This document shows positions 6,256 to 7,567 of a DNA stretch of 7,567 nucleotides, in pieces. The notes beneath the pieces were generated by a model. It saw nothing but the letters and a program-made list of their open reading frames with translations, was not told where the DNA came from and made no database searches. The first letter of the stretch is position 1, and every line of letters begins with the position of its first letter. This DNA comes from an uncultured Verrucomicrobiota bacterium (GTDB lineage: Bacteria > Verrucomicrobiota > Verrucomicrobiia > Limisphaerales > UBA9464). Both the position numbers and the translations under genes were made by a program. Location: positions 1-7,567 of the forward strand of contig CAIYXO010000955.1 of NCBI GenBank assembly GCA_903930165.1, given 5' to 3'.

Positions 6256-7550
6256 GGTTGCCGGATCTGGACCGGCACGTTGAGGCTTTCGGTCCCCTGC
6301 GCGTCGGGAAGCATCGCCTCCAGGACCTGGAACGCCTGGTTCCCGAGGATCGTGCGCATCTGGTTCCACTGTTCCGCCGGCGGACGCCCGGGGCCGACGG
6401 TCACCTCCCTCTCGACGATGCGGCCGTTCTCATAGACCTGCGTCTGCACCTTGACCGGCTGTGCCTGGCCGAGCAGCCCGTAGGCCTGGTCCACCACGGC
6501 GTCGTCCAGACCGAACCGCTCCCGGAGCTGCTGGAGACTCTGGTATCGCGAGTCCTGCACCCGATCGAACTGCGCCAACCGCTCCGGCGGCAGGAGCGCC
6601 TCGACGCGTTGGCGGTAGCGCGTCTCGGCTTCCGGATCGGCTTCGATTCCCGCCGTGTCGCCCAATGTCATCGTCCCGCCGAACGGTTCCTCGATGTCGC
6701 GGCGCAGACGGTAGATCTCCCGGAACTCGGCCTCGGTCGGCTGCATGGCGCCGAGCTGGTTCCTCAGCCGCTCGGCCACGCTGGAGGCCCGCATGTCGAA
6801 CAACTCCAACTCGTCCGGCGTGAGGACCTGCGCCAGTCCGAGGCGTCGCCGTTCGTTGTTCTCGCGGTAACGCTCGGCGAAGGCGGCGTCGCGGCCCTTG
6901 TTCGACACGTCGGATTCGTCGTTGAGAGTGTCGGAAAGCTCCCAATAGGCCTCCATGACCTCGCGGACCCTCTCGCGCTTCTCCGCCGGGACGCCGTTGA
7001 TCGCCGACTCCATGCGCTCGTAGTTCCGGCTGTACCAGCCCTTCAACGGCTCGAGCGGGATCTCGTATCCGAGGAGGTCTAGGACGACCGCCGACTTCTC
7101 CTTCTCCACCAGGCGCAGGTTCCTTCGACGCTGGTAGTCGGCCTTCCGGCGGATCCGCCGCTGCGCCGTGGTCTCGCCGGGAGCCGCGATGTCGCCCGTC
7201 CCCGGATCCCGGAACGGCGCCTCGCGCGGGGCGAAGCGCCGGTTGACCTCCGCGACGATGATGTCCCGGACCGTGGTCTCGGGACAGGCGATGGCCCTGA
7301 GATTCCGGATGTACACATGCAGGTCGTTGGTGAGGACACCGGCCCAGCGGAAGTCGGTGGAGAACGCGGCCACGGCCGTGCGCCCCTTGCCGGGCGCGGG
7401 TTTCGACGCGGCCTCCGCCGTCGCGATCGTGGTGTCGGTCCCGTCGGGAACATCGGACGGAGCCGCGACGGGTCTTCGGCCGAGGACGAGCACGACCGCC
7501 AGGATCAACGCCGTGGCGGAAAGGAGACCGGTCCAGAATCGCGGGTTCAT
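6252..7550 (-). CDS. Membrane-anchored helical protein of unknown function, N-L-R-A-I-x-C-P-E-x-T family
   Basis: A 432-residue protein with one N-terminal membrane segment (about residues 6-24) after a short positive stretch, so the rest should face the periplasm. A low-complexity Ala/Thr/Pro linker (28-60) follows. Next comes a motif block Y-I-R-N-L-R-A-I-A-C-P-E-T-T-V-R-D-I-I-V-A-E-V (80-102), which I recognise from many unnamed Verrucomicrobiota proteins but cannot assign a function. The remainder is charged helix. It includes two similar modules beginning L-T-P-D-E-L-E-L-F-D (243-252) and L-P-P-E-R-L-A-Q-F-D (320-329), each followed by a long helix; these faintly recall the LTxxQ repeats of Spy/CpxP-type periplasmic helical proteins. 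The C-terminus has a beta-like stretch around Q-T-Q-V-Y-E-N-G-R-I-V-E-R-E-V (369-383). Its stop (6252-6254) overlaps the CotH start by four bases, implying translational coupling and a joint job. Frame and start are secure; function is unknown. Confidence 0.87.
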   Translation of the reverse strand: MNPRFWTGLLSATALILAVVLVLGRRPVAAPSDVPDGTDTTIATAEAASKPAPGKGRTAVAAFSTDFRWAGVLTNDLHVYIRNLRAIACPETTVRDIIVAEVNRRFAPREAPFRDPGTGDIAAPGETTAQRRIRRKADYQRRRNLRLVEKEKSAVVLDLLGYEIPLEPLKGWYSRNYERMESAINGVPAEKRERVREVMEAYWELSDTLNDESDVSNKGRDAAFAERYRENNERRRLGLAQVLTPDELELFDMRASSVAERLRNQLGAMQPTEAEFREIYRLRRDIEEPFGGTMTLGDTAGIEADPEAETRYRQRVEALLPPERLAQFDRVQDSRYQSLQQLRERFGLDDAVVDQAYGLLGQAQPVKVQTQVYENGRIVEREVTVGPGRPPAEQWNQMRTILGNQAFQVLEAMLPDAQGTESLNVPVQIRQP

Positions 7551-7567
7551 GGCCTGGGGGTGATTCC
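7549..7567 (-). CDS. Possible C-terminal tail of an upstream gene ending in an ATGA overlap
   Basis: Reading the minus strand from the right edge in one frame gives G-I-T-P-R-P and then a TGA that overlaps the ATG at 7550 as ATGA. This is the same junction seen between the next two genes. Six codons prove nothing on their own, and no product can be named. Confidence 0.25.

Noticed and set aside
6256..6369. Upstream extension of the CotH start by 38 codons
   Set aside because: The extension would put a charged Pro/Arg/Asp-rich stretch before the signal peptide and overlap the upstream gene by 118 bp; ATG 6255 gives an ATGA junction and a normal signal peptide.
5008..6435. 475-codon open frame on the plus strand, antisense to the CotH gene
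   Set aside because: It has low-complexity Glu/Arg/Pro/Gly composition, no recognisable motif, and lies opposite a well-supported CotH domain.

Overview
The window is GC-rich (roughly two thirds G+C by eye) and densely coding. Its gene content suggests an environmental Verrucomicrobiota (Limisphaerales/Pedosphaera-like) or a close PVC relative. The basis is the combination of a CotH-kinase secreted protein, a lipoprotein-type DUF2959 protein, an enolase-superfamily enzyme paired with a xylose-isomerase-like TIM barrel, and an unnamed membrane-anchored family carrying the N-L-R-A-I-x-C-P-E-x-T motif. The taxonomic call is inference from family content, not from a marker gene.

Layout: (1) 1-1084, minus strand: a secreted trypsin-fold protein, cut by the left edge, that appears to have lost all three catalytic residues and carries a second copy of the fold. 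(2) 1085-1213: divergent spacer. (3) 1214-4158, plus strand: DUF2959 lipoprotein, then a sugar epimerase-like TIM barrel, then an enolase-superfamily enzyme. The last two are 17 bp apart and look like one metabolic unit. (4) 4159-4242: convergent spacer. (5) 4243-7550, minus strand: a membrane-anchored helical protein of unknown function whose stop overlaps (ATGA) the start of a CotH-kinase protein, so the two are probably translationally coupled. A possible third gene ends in the same ATGA fashion at the right edge.

How the genes may work together: the epimerase-like and enolase-like enzymes are plausibly consecutive steps on a sugar or sugar acid, because both act by proton abstraction at a metal-bound substrate. 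The substrate is not determinable here. The minus-strand pair is an envelope system: an anchored helical protein with its main domain outside the membrane, plus a secreted CotH protein. Recurring non-coding structure is limited to short heptamer arrays (consensus CCYGAMN) lying just downstream of stop codons in two spacers. None of the six starts has a recognisable Shine-Dalgarno sequence. No RNA gene, IS element, CRISPR array or phage signature was seen.
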